64,000 nucleotides of DNA from Croceicoccus sp. (GTDB lineage: Bacteria > Pseudomonadota > Alphaproteobacteria > Sphingomonadales > Sphingomonadaceae): the NCBI GenBank assembly GCA_002694745.1, contig NZMY01000037.1:124001-188000 (forward strand), read 5' to 3'. The position numbers and the translations under genes are program-made. The notes under the pieces were generated by a model, which did no database searches, was not told where the DNA came from, and was given only the letters and a program-made list of their open reading frames with translations. Shown in pieces: positions 45,812-53,836 of this stretch; the stretch's first letter is position 1; each line of letters opens with the position of its first letter.

Positions 45812-46596
45812 GTCCGGGCCCCCGCAAAGCCGTCAGCCGTCGGCGCGCCCTTTGGCAGTCCCTCCTTGATCGCCAGCGCAATCTGGTGCCGTCCGCGATC
45901 GAGGATCGAGATATGGTCGCAGAAGGGGACTTCGACATAGCTGGCGTTGGGCACCAAGGATGCGATCTTGCGGCCGATCTCCGGCGGGGTGTCCTTGTCC
46001 TCGGCGCCATAGATCAGCGTTGTCGGCATCATGATGCGGGCAAGATCGGGGCTCTGATCCTCATTCACAGTCGCGGTGAAGATGTCGCGCATGCCGGTTT
46101 CGCGGCTGTGCACGTAATCGACGCTGCCGAATTTGCGTTCCAGTTCGATCAGTTCCGCCTCGTCCTTCGCACTGGCTTTCAGCTTCTGGAATTTGGCCGA
46201 ATTGCGCTTGCGCTTCAGCCGTTCCCATTGGCTCAGCTCTCGTGGGATGCCAGCACCGGCGACAATCACCAGCCGCTCGATCAATCCGCCCGAACGGCGA
46301 CCAAGCCGCAGGCCGATGCGCCCGCCAAGGCTGTGTCCGACCCATGTGCAAAGATCGAAACCCAGCTGGTCAACCATGTGGCGCGCCATGTAATCGGCGT
46401 ATTCCACCGTTCCCCATGCATCATCGGGCCTCTCGCTCTTGCCGAAACCGGGCAGATCGAACAGGTAGGCATCGACAAGCGGCGCAAGCGCCTCGGCAAC
46501 AGGGATGAAATCGCGATGCGACCGGTCCCAGCCGTGGCCAAACGCCACTTTCGGTGCGCCGGGCGTGCCGATCCGGATATGATGGGGAGGCTTCAT
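45808..46596 (-). CDS. Alpha/beta hydrolase coupled to the MurF-like ligase
   Basis: A 262-residue alpha/beta hydrolase with an oxyanion region FGHGWDRS, nucleophile elbow WVGHSLGGRIG, acid in YGAEDKDTP and catalytic His in CDHISI. There is no signal peptide, so it acts in the cytosol or at the membrane face. GAAGGG lies before ATG 46596. It overlaps the MurF-like gene by 4 nt and diverges from the Ddl-like gene across 103 bp. It may hydrolyse an ester, amide or thioester intermediate of the pathway; the substrate is unknown. Confidence 0.8.
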   Translation of the reverse strand: MKPPHHIRIGTPGAPKVAFGHGWDRSHRDFIPVAEALAPLVDAYLFDLPGFGKSERPDDAWGTVEYADYMARHMVDQLGFDLCTWVGHSLGGRIGLRLGRRSGGLIERLVIVAGAGIPRELSQWERLKRKRNSAKFQKLKASAKDEAELIELERKFGSVDYVHSRETGMRDIFTATVNEDQSPDLARIMMPTTLIYGAEDKDTPPEIGRKIASLVPNASYVEVPFCDHISILDRGRHQIALAIKEGLPKGAPTADGFAGART

Positions 46597-46699
46597 GCCG
46601 CCCTTCTTACAGCGCCAGATGCGGCGCACAAGATTGGCGGGCGATGCCCTGTGGGTGGCCTGCGTTGGAACTGGGGATAGCGCAAATGGCGGAGCGGGA

Positions 46700-47869
46700 A
46701 TGACAGGCGCGAATGACAACAGGCTGAGGGTCGCCGTGCTGTTCGGCGGCGCGAGCCAGGAGCATGACGTCTCGGTCGTGTCGGCGCATCAGCTGATGGA
46801 CGGCTGCGACGTGCGCGAGATCGAGGTGATCCCCGTGTACACCGATTTCGAGAACCGCTTTTTCTCCGCGCCTTTTCTTCGCGATATCAGGCGGTTCAAG
46901 CCGAAACCGTCCGGCGCGCCGGAGGTGTTCTTTCGCTGGAGCGAGCGCGGGCCGGTCATGCAGACGCTGCAGGGCGGCGAGCAGATGCCGATCGATTGCG
47001 TGCTGCCCGTGTTCCACGGCCCGTTCGGAGAGGACGGTCGCCTTCAGGGCCATTTCGAATTGCTGGGCATTCCGGTCACGGGCTTTGCCGCGGGATCGAG
47101 CGCGATGGCAATGCGCAAGGACGCGACCAAGGCGCTGGTCAAGCTGGCGGGCGTGAACGTGCTGGATCACGTCACCGCCAATCGCGCCAGGCTGGCGGAC
47201 ACCGATGCCCTGATCGCAGAGGTCGAGGCGAAGTTCGGTTTTCCCACCATCGTGAAGCCCGCGAATCTGGGAAGTTCGATCGGCGTCGGGTTGGCGAAAA
47301 GCGCGGCCGATCTGCCCGCGCTGGTCGCCTATGTGCTGGCGCAGGACAATCTGGCCATCATCGAGCCGCAGGTTCAGAACCTCGTCGAATACAACATCGC
47401 CATGCGCTGGGACCGCGATACGCAGGAGGTGAAGCTCTCCGCGATAGAGCGGCCCAAGAGCGGCGCGGAACTGCTTGATTTCAAGGAAAAATACCTTTCG
47501 TCCGGTGGCGGCTCAAAGGGCTCCTTCCTGCCGTCCGAGGGCATGTTGTCGCTTACCCGCGACATCAATCCCGATCTCCCGGGCGAAATGAAGGCGACGA
47601 TCCACGATTATGCGCGCCGCGCATTCATCGCGCTGGGCCACCGCGGAGCGCCGCGCATCGACTTCATGTCGAACCGCGAAACCGGCGAGATCTGGTTCAA
47701 CGAGATCAATGCCATCCCCGGCAGCTATGGCTTCTTTCTGTGGGAAGCGGCCGAGGAGCCGCTGCTGTTTCCCGAACTGGTCAACCATCTCGTCGCCGAG
47801 GCGCTGGCCGGCAGCGTGAAGCGTTTCGACGACCCCGTTCCGCAAGGCGCCTTTTTGCTCCCGCGATGA
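46700..47869 (+). CDS. D-alanine--D-alanine ligase-like ATP-grasp enzyme
   Basis: A 389-residue ATP-grasp ligase. Ddl features: VAVLFGGASQEHDVSVVSA, PVFHGPFGEDGRLQGHFELL, IVKPANLGSSIGVG. The final metal/substrate loop reads FNEINAIPGSYGFFLWEA rather than EVNTxPGxT, so the acceptor site differs from textbook Ddl. GGAGCGGGA precedes ATG 46700. It diverges from the hydrolase/MurF-like pair. It could be an essential Ddl, but the altered loop and neighbours suggest a specialised dipeptide or amide ligase. Confidence 0.78.
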   Translation: MTGANDNRLRVAVLFGGASQEHDVSVVSAHQLMDGCDVREIEVIPVYTDFENRFFSAPFLRDIRRFKPKPSGAPEVFFRWSERGPVMQTLQGGEQMPIDCVLPVFHGPFGEDGRLQGHFELLGIPVTGFAAGSSAMAMRKDATKALVKLAGVNVLDHVTANRARLADTDALIAEVEAKFGFPTIVKPANLGSSIGVGLAKSAADLPALVAYVLAQDNLAIIEPQVQNLVEYNIAMRWDRDTQEVKLSAIERPKSGAELLDFKEKYLSSGGGSKGSFLPSEGMLSLTRDINPDLPGEMKATIHDYARRAFIALGHRGAPRIDFMSNRETGEIWFNEINAIPGSYGFFLWEAAEEPLLFPELVNHLVAEALAGSVKRFDDPVPQGAFLLPR

Positions 47870-47874
47870 CACGC

Positions 47875-47896
47875 ATACGATTGCAGGCTTTCGTAT
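47875..47896. promoter_or_regulatory. Inverted repeat before glk
   Basis: ATACGA (47875-47880) and TCGTAT (47891-47896) are perfect reverse complements 10 nt apart, immediately after the Ddl-like stop and 28 bp before glk. Possible operator for glk. Confidence 0.3.
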
Positions 47897-47924
47897 CACG
47901 GCAGCGCTGCTAGGCAGGTTTCCC

Positions 47925-48908
47925 ATGACATCCGCACAGAAAATCGTCGCCATCGATGTCGGTGGCACCAACGCCCGTTTTGCCCTTGCCGAAGTGGATC
48001 ACGGTTCAGTCACTCACTTGGCCGAACCTGTCACGCTGGCCACGGGAAGCGTATCGGGGCTGGCCGCTGCGTGGAAGCGTTTCGCGGATTCGCAGGGCGA
48101 GCCGCTGCCCCGCGCGGCGGCGATCGCGGTTGCCGGACCCGTCAGCGCGCAGGAAATCCAGTTCACGAATTCGCACTGGGTGATCCGGCCTGCGGACATC
48201 GCAAGCGAACTCGGGCTCGATTCGCATCTGTTGATCAATGATTTCGAGGCGGTGGGCCATGCCGTGGCCGCCGCCGATCCCGCCCATTTCGTCCATCTGA
48301 CCGGACCCGAGCAATTCCCTCCGCATGGAACCACCACAATTGCGGGTCCGGGCACCGGACTGGGCGTTGCAGCGCTGGTCCGGCGGCCCGACGGGTCCTA
48401 CCGCGTGCAGCCGACCGAAGGCGGACATATCGGTTTCGCGCCCGAGGATCGGGTGGAGGAGCAGATCCTCTCGCATGTACGCGCCTCGCTGCCGCGCGTA
48501 TCGGTTGAGCGGATGTGTTCCGGACCCGCTATCGTCTATCTCGCCGAATCGATCGCCCGGATCGAGGGGCTGACGGTGCCGTCTGGCGACGACCGCGAAT
48601 TATGGCTTTCCGCGCTGACAGGCAGCGATCCGGTCGCGGTCATGGCGTGCGAGCGCTTTTGCATGATCCTGGGCGCGGCGGCGGGCGATCTTGCGCTTGC
48701 GCATGGCGCGAATGCGGTTGTCATTGCCGGCGGGCTGGGCCTGCGGCTGAAGGACGAGCTGTCGAAGCCCGGCTTTTCCGACCGCTTCGTCTACAAGGGC
48801 CGGTTCAGGGGCTTGATGGAGAAGATACCCGTCAAGCTGATCACGCACCCGCAACCCGGCCTGTTCGGCGCGGCGGCGGCCTATGCCCAGGCGCATGCGC
48901 CCGGCTAG
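47925..48908 (+). CDS. glk: Glucokinase
   Basis: Phosphorylates glucose with ATP at the head of the Entner-Doudoroff route. The 327-residue protein is of the proteobacterial Glk family: IDVGGTNARFALAE (phosphate 1), LLINDFEAVGHAV with the catalytic Asp, IAGPGTGLGVAAL and PTEGGHIGFAP. ATG 47925 is the family start. Other ED genes are not in the window. Confidence 0.93.
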   Translation: MTSAQKIVAIDVGGTNARFALAEVDHGSVTHLAEPVTLATGSVSGLAAAWKRFADSQGEPLPRAAAIAVAGPVSAQEIQFTNSHWVIRPADIASELGLDSHLLINDFEAVGHAVAAADPAHFVHLTGPEQFPPHGTTTIAGPGTGLGVAALVRRPDGSYRVQPTEGGHIGFAPEDRVEEQILSHVRASLPRVSVERMCSGPAIVYLAESIARIEGLTVPSGDDRELWLSALTGSDPVAVMACERFCMILGAAAGDLALAHGANAVVIAGGLGLRLKDELSKPGFSDRFVYKGRFRGLMEKIPVKLITHPQPGLFGAAAAYAQAHAPG

Positions 48909-48928
48909 GACCGCCGCGGCGGCGCCGG

Positions 48929-50965
48929 TCAGGTGAACGAACCGCCCGACGCGGCCTTTTCGGCGAGCAGGGCGGAAGGCTCGATGCCCATCTTTTCAAG
49001 CCCCGCGACGATCTTCGGCAGCCCGTGAATGTCGGCCCAGCACATCGGCCCGCCCTGATAGGACGGCCAGTTATAGCCGAGGATCGCCGTCACATCGATG
49101 TCTCCTGCGCGCAGGGCAATGCCTTCTTCAAGGATCTTCGCACCCTCGTTCACCACAGGATAGAGCAATCCGGTCAGGATCTCATCGGGTGACAGTGGGG
49201 GAGCGGCCTCTACGCCGTTCGCCTGACGCACCTTGTCTATGATATCCAGCGCGGCGGGCGAGGGGGTGCCGCGGCGTTTCTCGTCATAATCGTAAAAGCC
49301 GCCGTTCAGCTTTTGCCCGCGGCGTTCGGCCTTGACCAGTTCGCCGGTCATCGTCGTCTCGCCGGGGAAGGTGATGACGTCCAGCCCGATCAGGTCGAGC
49401 AGCGCGATGGGGCCCATGGCAAAGCCATATTGCCGCATCACCGCGTCGATCTCCTGCATGGGCGTGCCGCGCAGCAGCATGTTCTGGCTGGCGACCATAT
49501 AGGGAAACATCAGGCGGTTGGCGATGAAACCGTCGCACACGCGGGCAAGCACGGGCGTCTTGCGCAATGTCTTGCCCAGCTTCATCCCCGTCGCAATCAC
49601 GCTGTCAGAGCTTTTCTCGCCCCGCACCACTTCCAGCAGCGGCATGACATTGGCGGGAGAGAAGAAGTGCAGGCCCAGCACCATCTCCGGCCGCTTGGTC
49701 ATTGCCGCGATGTGGTCGATGTCGAGGAAGCTGGTATTAGAGGCGAGGATCGCGCCCGGCTTTGCAATGGCGTCGAGGCGAGTGAAGACCTTTTCTTTGA
49801 TCTCCATGCTTTCGAACACGGCCTCGATCACCAGATCGACGTCGGACAAGTCCTCCATCGCCAATGTGCCGGTGATGGAATCCATCAGCGATTCGACCTG
49901 ATCGTCCGTCAGGCGGCCCTTCTTCGCCGTGTTTTCGTAATTCTTGCGGATCACGCCCAGCCCGCGGTCGAGCGCGTCCTGCTTTACCTCGACCAGCTTC
50001 ACCGGAATGCCCGCATTGGCAAAGCACATCGCAATGCCGCCGCCCATGGTCCCCGCGCCGATGATTCCGACGCTCTTGATGTCGACCAGAGGCGTCTCCT
50101 TGCCGATGCCGGGCACTTTCGCCGTTTCGCGCATGGCATAGAACACATGGATCAGCGCGCGGGACTGGTCGGATGCCAAAAGTCGTTCGAATTCGCTGCT
50201 TTCAACTTCGACGCCCTGTTCGAAGGGCAGTTCGACGGCGGCCTTGACGCAGGTCAGGATCGCGTTGGGCGCGATCACCCCGCGGAACGACCGGCCATGG
50301 GTTTCGCGCACGCGGTCGAACAATTGCGGATCGGCGCGGTCTTTTTCGGTCCAGTTGCTATCCTGCGAGGCGCGGGGCAGGGGGCCATCCTTCGCCATCA
50401 GCGCGGTGGCCATTTCGATGGCCGCGGCGTCCAGTTCGGCCTGCGGGACAATCTTGTCGACCAGCCCGGCATCGAGCGCCTTTTTCGCCGCGATCGGCTT
50501 GCCGGACAGCATCATGCCAAGCGCTGCTTCCGCGCCGATCAGCCGGGGCAGCCTTTGCGTGCCTCGCGCACCGGGCAGCAGGCCCAGCTGAACCTCGGGC
50601 AGTCCCATCTTGGAATCGTCGGCGGCAACGCGGTAATGGCAGGCCATCGCCAGTTCCAGGCCTCCGCCAAGCGTGGTCCCGTGGATGGCGGCGATGACGG
50701 GTTTCGGCAAAGCCTCGATCTTGTCGAAAACGTCGCCGTGAAAGGGCTGCGGAACATTGGGGAATTCGCCGATGTCGGCGCCGGCGGGAAAGGTCGATCC
50801 GTCGGCGCGGATGATGGCGGCGCGGATGTCGACGTCCGAATCGATTCGGTCGGCAGCCTTATCAAGCCCCGAGCGGACGGAATGACCCAATGCATTGACT
50901 GGCGGATTGGCGATCGTGACGATCGCGATGCCATTTTCTACGCTGACGGTGACGGCTTCGCCCAT
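48929..50965 (-). CDS. Enoyl-CoA hydratase / 3-hydroxyacyl-CoA dehydrogenase (FadJ-like)
   Basis: Bifunctional beta-oxidation enzyme. The 678-residue protein has an N-terminal crotonase domain ([38 protein letters not shown]) and C-terminal NAD-binding dehydrogenase domains ([48 protein letters not shown]). It is slightly shorter than E. coli FadB/FadJ. No thiolase is adjacent. ATG 50965 ([12 protein letters not shown]) is chosen because homology starts there. Confidence 0.93.
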   Translation of the reverse strand: MGEAVTVSVENGIAIVTIANPPVNALGHSVRSGLDKAADRIDSDVDIRAAIIRADGSTFPAGADIGEFPNVPQPFHGDVFDKIEALPKPVIAAIHGTTLGGGLELAMACHYRVAADDSKMGLPEVQLGLLPGARGTQRLPRLIGAEAALGMMLSGKPIAAKKALDAGLVDKIVPQAELDAAAIEMATALMAKDGPLPRASQDSNWTEKDRADPQLFDRVRETHGRSFRGVIAPNAILTCVKAAVELPFEQGVEVESSEFERLLASDQSRALIHVFYAMRETAKVPGIGKETPLVDIKSVGIIGAGTMGGGIAMCFANAGIPVKLVEVKQDALDRGLGVIRKNYENTAKKGRLTDDQVESLMDSITGTLAMEDLSDVDLVIEAVFESMEIKEKVFTRLDAIAKPGAILASNTSFLDIDHIAAMTKRPEMVLGLHFFSPANVMPLLEVVRGEKSSDSVIATGMKLGKTLRKTPVLARVCDGFIANRLMFPYMVASQNMLLRGTPMQEIDAVMRQYGFAMGPIALLDLIGLDVITFPGETTMTGELVKAERRGQKLNGGFYDYDEKRRGTPSPAALDIIDKVRQANGVEAAPPLSPDEILTGLLYPVVNEGAKILEEGIALRAGDIDVTAILGYNWPSYQGGPMCWADIHGLPKIVAGLEKMGIEPSALLAEKAASGGSFT

Positions 50966-51153
50966 AGCTTGCTCTCCCAAACGGCCTGTTGAAGCGAATC
51001 GCTTCGCATATGCAGGCTGTGGGATGGCTGGCCCGGTCGCGAATGGCAAATGGACGAAATGCCAGTTGTCGTGCCAACCGATGCGCCCGCCATGAAAAAG
51101 GCCGCCCGATCCAGAAAATCGAGCAGCCCGAAATTCGAATTACTGGTGACGGA

Positions 51154-51408
51154 TCAGAAGCTGACCGGCGGACAACCGCAGTCGTCATCATCCGTAAGCA
51201 CGATCACGCCGCCCGCGATAAGGGCAAGGCCAAGAAGGATCAGCAGGGTGCCGTTTCCTTCGGCATTAAGCTTGCTGGCAGAACCGGCCGGGGCCGATAC
51301 GCGCAGGTTCGACGTACCAACGGTGCCCAGCGGCGAAGCATGAGCGGCAACCGGTGCGGTCGCCAATCCAGCGATTGTAATCGCGGCAGTGACTTTCTTC
51401 AGCAGCAT
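51154..51408 (-). CDS. Small secreted or membrane protein of unknown function
   Basis: An 84-residue protein. The N-terminus is a Sec signal (MLLKKVTAAITIAGLATAP ... AHA). A polar middle and a C-terminal hydrophobic helix (TLLILLGLALIAGGVIVL) follow, ending in a short tail DDDDCGCPPVSF. This is the architecture of small envelope proteins; I do not recognise the family. GCGGGG precedes ATG 51408 and a good sigma-70 promoter is 45 bp upstream, which supports real expression. Confidence 0.7.
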   Translation of the reverse strand: MLLKKVTAAITIAGLATAPVAAHASPLGTVGTSNLRVSAPAGSASKLNAEGNGTLLILLGLALIAGGVIVLTDDDDCGCPPVSF

Positions 51409-51452
51409 ATTACCCCGCTTTTGATATGGCTATTCGGTTAGCGTTCTATTCC

Positions 51453-51481
51453 GTTATATCCGAAAATCGATCACTTTGCAA
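51453..51481 (-). promoter_or_regulatory. Sigma-70 promoter of the 84-residue protein gene
   Basis: On the minus strand TTGCAA (51481-51476), a 17-nt spacer, then TATAAC (51458-51453). Transcription would begin near 51446, about 38 nt before the ATG. This is the best-looking housekeeping promoter in the window. Confidence 0.6.
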
Positions 51482-51778
51482 TGCAGCGTATTTTCGGCGC
51501 GATCTTGTTGCAGTTGCGAGATGGAGCGCATCAGCGACAACATCTTAAAGCTACCAAGGCCCGGGCCACTTTCCGCCATGTGTGCGGAGAACCTGACAGT
51601 TACCGCAATCAGACTTTCAGACAATTAGCGTTCCAAGAAGTCTTTGAGCCACGCTCGTTTTTTTCACATTACCTTGCCCTTGAAATGAACCGAAGGGCGA
51701 AAGGTTCTCGCAAATGCGATGAATCGCACTCACGCTGCCGCCAGATGCAACGCTGATGGGATATCCCACTCGATATGA
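51482..51778. other. Intergenic stretch without supported genes
   Basis: About 300 bp between the promoter of the 84-residue protein and the terminator-like hairpin. A plus-strand open frame at 51481-51756 has no ribosome binding site and no protein-like pattern, so I do not call it. Base composition is lower in G+C than the neighbours, with several A/T runs. Confidence 0.4.
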
Positions 51779-51814
51779 GAAACCCCGCAGCGAGAATGCT
51801 CGCCACGGGGTTTC
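51779..51814 (-). terminator. Strong two-part hairpin ending the small-ORF transcript
   Basis: GAAACCCCG (51779-51787) pairs with CGGGGTTTC (51806-51814). Inside it, GCGAG (51790-51794) pairs with CTCGC (51799-51803) around a 4-nt loop. On the minus strand the second arm reads CGGGGTTTC followed by TCATATC, so only a short U stretch. It suits a terminator for the short-ORF RNA but could be a functional RNA stem. Confidence 0.5.
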
Positions 51815-51880
51815 GCATGGTCAGCGGCCAGGAAGTGCCGCCCTGACGATGCCTCTATCGCGTTTTCGCGCCCCTGTTTC

Positions 51881-51912
51881 GTTCGGAAATGTTCCGTTCG
51901 GAACGCCGTTCC
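51881..51912. repeat. Interlocking GTTCC/GGAAC repeats
   Basis: GTTCGGAA occurs at 51881-51888 and again at 51896-51903. GTTCCG (51891-51896) pairs with CGGAAC (51899-51904), while GGAAC (51900-51904) can instead pair with GTTCC (51908-51912). The stems are mutually exclusive, the layout of an RNA switch or of clustered protein sites. It lies between the short ORFs and the hairpin at 51779-51814. Confidence 0.5.
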
Positions 51913-51920
51913 ACAGATGG

Positions 51921-51953
51921 TCAGTCGTTACCGAATAACGGGGCGGCGACCAC
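51921..51953 (-). CDS. Possible 10-codon ORF directly after the short ORF stop
   Basis: GTG at 51953 follows the TAA of the 18-codon ORF with no gap and gives MVAAPLFGND before TGA. It could only be translated by terminating ribosomes that reinitiate. Weak evidence; listed because of its exact abutment. Confidence 0.15.
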   Translation of the reverse strand: MVAAPLFGND

Positions 51954-52010
51954 TTAGCGATAATGCCTCGTAGTGGACTTCACCGACCTCTCTGCTGGAC
52001 CATGAGACAT
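51954..52010 (-). CDS. 18-residue short ORF with a 15-nt perfect Shine-Dalgarno
   Basis: ATG 52010 to TAA 51954 encodes MSHGPAERSVKSTTRHYR, a basic peptide. Upstream GAAAGGAGGTGATCC (52026-52012) is complementary to the whole 3' tail of 16S rRNA, and GGAGG sits 7 nt before the ATG. Such a ribosome binding site is far stronger than any other in the window. No membrane segment or known motif. It may be a real microprotein, a regulatory leader peptide, or a ribosome-binding RNA. The reverse strand would instead carry a copy of the anti-Shine-Dalgarno. Confidence 0.55.
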   Translation of the reverse strand: MSHGPAERSVKSTTRHYR

Positions 52011-52011
52011 C

Positions 52012-52026
52012 GGATCACCTCCTTTC
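52012..52026 (-). promoter_or_regulatory. Exceptional ribosome binding site (15-nt anti-16S match)
   Basis: GAAAGGAGGTGATCC on the minus strand is fully complementary to the 3' end of 16S rRNA (GGATCACCTCCTTTC). Spacing to ATG 52010 is ideal for initiation. Flanking bases do not resemble 16S rRNA, so it is not an rRNA fragment. Confidence 0.8.
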
Positions 52027-52041
52027 GCGCCGGGGCCAAGA

Positions 52042-52131
52042 CTACCGCTCATCCGCAAGCCCCCAGGTGCCTTGCGTGCGGCCGGGCCGGGGCGGGATAC
52101 GGGCCGTTGGCTGCCCTGTGGCTGCCGACAT
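52042..52131 (-). CDS. Possible 29-residue short ORF upstream of the 18-residue ORF
   Basis: ATG 52131 to TAG 52042 encodes a basic, Pro/Gly/Thr-rich peptide (MSAATGQPTARIPPRPGRT ... LADER). AAGGACGGGG lies upstream, a fair but distant ribosome binding site. It ends 31 nt before the next ATG on the same strand, so the two could share an mRNA. No family is recognised. Confidence 0.25.
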   Translation of the reverse strand: MSAATGQPTARIPPRPGRTQGTWGLADER

Positions 52132-52294
52132 CCCGTCGCCCCGTCCTTGATTCGCAACGTGCTTTTTTTGCCTTGCAACGACAAGACTTGAATCGGTTTT
52201 ATTCACTGTCAGGATAGACGGGTTGTCGCGAATACCGGCGCAGCCTTCTGACATAGCCTTGGCCTGTCCCCGCAAAGCGGCGGTTCCGCAGGGT

Positions 52295-52855
52295 TCAGCG
52301 GCAGTCCTGCGCAACCCTTGCGACTTCCCCCCAGCTGGGCATCACAAGCAGCGGCATTCCCGTGACCCCGACCGCGAAATGTCCACGCGAAAAGACGATC
52401 GCGTCGATCAGCGAATCATTGGGCGACAGGCTTGCGACCAGTTGCGGAATCTGGCCGGACTGGATCGCGCCGGGAACGGTCCGCGTGGTCGACGTGGTGG
52501 CGATGGTCATGCCCGTCTCGGCGACACTGGCCGGGCTGCCGGCGCGCCACAAGCGGATCTGCCGGCTGGCCTTTTCGCAGGCCATGGTGAACTGGGCGCC
52601 CGACTGCGTGGTCCCGAATAGCGCACGGGTGACATTGCCGTCCGCGCGATAGGTCCACGTGCCCGGCGTCGCGGGCAGATCAGCCCAATCCGCGATCGAA
52701 TGTTGCGGCGTGACGGCGGGCGCCGGGGCCGGTGCAGGCGTCGGAGCCGGTGCGGGGGCTGGCGCCGGTGCCGGACGACTCGGCGCACAGGCCGCGGCGA
52801 GCAGCAGCCCGCTCGCCGCGATCATCGTGCCCGTGATCGTCCAGCAACGCCGCAT
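52295..52855 (-). CDS. Uncharacterised lipoprotein with Pro/Ala repeat
   Basis: A 186-residue protein from ATG 52855: signal ending LAAAC (Cys23), then about 20 residues of Pro-Ala repeats that would span the periplasm or peptidoglycan, then a C-terminal beta-rich domain of about 135 residues with two cysteines (TMACEKA, VAQDCR). I do not recognise the domain. An alternative start at ATG 52936 adds 27 residues and would weaken the signal peptide. The next gene, tlyA, is divergent. Confidence 0.7.
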   Translation of the reverse strand: MRRCWTITGTMIAASGLLLAAACAPSRPAPAPAPAPAPTPAPAPAPAVTPQHSIADWADLPATPGTWTYRADGNVTRALFGTTQSGAQFTMACEKASRQIRLWRAGSPASVAETGMTIATTSTTRTVPGAIQSGQIPQLVASLSPNDSLIDAIVFSRGHFAVGVTGMPLLVMPSWGEVARVAQDCR

Positions 52856-53041
52856 TGCGCGGGCCGCAAGGGCTTTTCGCTGAGAACTGGAGAGGGTTTC
52901 GGTAAGGGGCGAGGCTGAATTGCGGCTTGGCGTCATGGGGCGCTTATGCGAAGCCTTGGCCGCATGCTCAAGCCCAATCGGCCAGAGCGCCTTTTCCCGC
53001 CGACTTCCCGCCGACCGATCATCACAGAAACCCGCCATCCC

Positions 53042-53836
53042 ATGCCTCCAACCTCTGCCCGCGCCAAACCGCAGAAAAAACGCATCGACCAGATCTTGGT
53101 CGAACGCGAACTGGCCGAAAGCCGCAGCCGGGCTCAGGCGCTGGTCATGGCGGGGCTGGTCTTTTCAGGCGAGGTGAAGATGTCGAAGCCCGGCCAGCAA
53201 TTGCCCGAAGATGCGCCGGTCGAGGTGCGCGGGCGCGATCACCCATGGGTTTCGCGCGGCGGCATCAAGCTCGCCCATGCGCTGGATCATTTCGCTCTTG
53301 ATCCGCAGGGCGCGACCGCGATGGATATCGGGAGCTCGACGGGCGGCTTTACCGATGTCCTTTTGTCCAATGGCGCCGAACGTGTGTTCGCGGTCGATTC
53401 GGGGACGAACCAGCTCTCGTGGAAACTGCGTAGCGATCCGCGCGTGACGGTGCTGGAGCAGACCAGCGCGCGTATCCTGACGACCGATCACATCGACCGC
53501 CCCTGCAGCTGGGTCGTTTGCGACGCCAGCTTTATCTCGCTGGCAAAAGTGCTGTCCGTTCCTCTGTCGCTGGCCGCGCATGACGCGACACTGGTCGCCC
53601 TGATCAAGCCGCAGTTCGAGGTGGGCCGCGAAGAAGTGGGCAAGGGCGGCGTGGTGCGCGATCCCGTCCTGCATCGCCGCGTGTGCGATGAAGTGGCCGC
53701 ATGGCTGGAGGGCGAGGGGTGGACCGTGCGCGGCCTGACTGAAAGCCCGATCAAGGGGCCCGAAGGCAATGTCGAGTTCCTGATCTGGGCCGGACGGGGA
53801 ACGCGCGCGGCGGATGGAGGGTTTGAAGAGGCATGA
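53042..53836 (+). CDS. tlyA: TlyA-family rRNA 2'-O-methyltransferase
   Basis: Methylates ribose of 16S and/or 23S rRNA cytidines; in mycobacteria this controls capreomycin sensitivity. The 264-residue protein has an N-terminal S4 RNA-binding domain (KRIDQILVERELAESRSRAQ) and an FtsJ-like methyltransferase domain (AMDIGSSTGGFTDVLLSNGA; WVVCDASFISL; LIKPQFEV). ATG 53042 is the family start. The stop overlaps tspO by 4 nt. Confidence 0.9.
   Translation: MPPTSARAKPQKKRIDQILVERELAESRSRAQALVMAGLVFSGEVKMSKPGQQLPEDAPVEVRGRDHPWVSRGGIKLAHALDHFALDPQGATAMDIGSSTGGFTDVLLSNGAERVFAVDSGTNQLSWKLRSDPRVTVLEQTSARILTTDHIDRPCSWVVCDASFISLAKVLSVPLSLAAHDATLVALIKPQFEVGREEVGKGGVVRDPVLHRRVCDEVAAWLEGEGWTVRGLTESPIKGPEGNVEFLIWAGRGTRAADGGFEEA

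Noticed and set aside
51481-51756. 91-codon plus-strand frame
   Set aside because: No ribosome binding site; it runs over the promoter of the opposite gene and shows no domain pattern.
52012-52026. 16S rRNA 3'-end fragment (GGATCACCTCCTTTC on the plus strand)
   Set aside because: The bases on either side do not resemble 16S rRNA or an ITS, so it is better read as an extreme Shine-Dalgarno on the minus strand.
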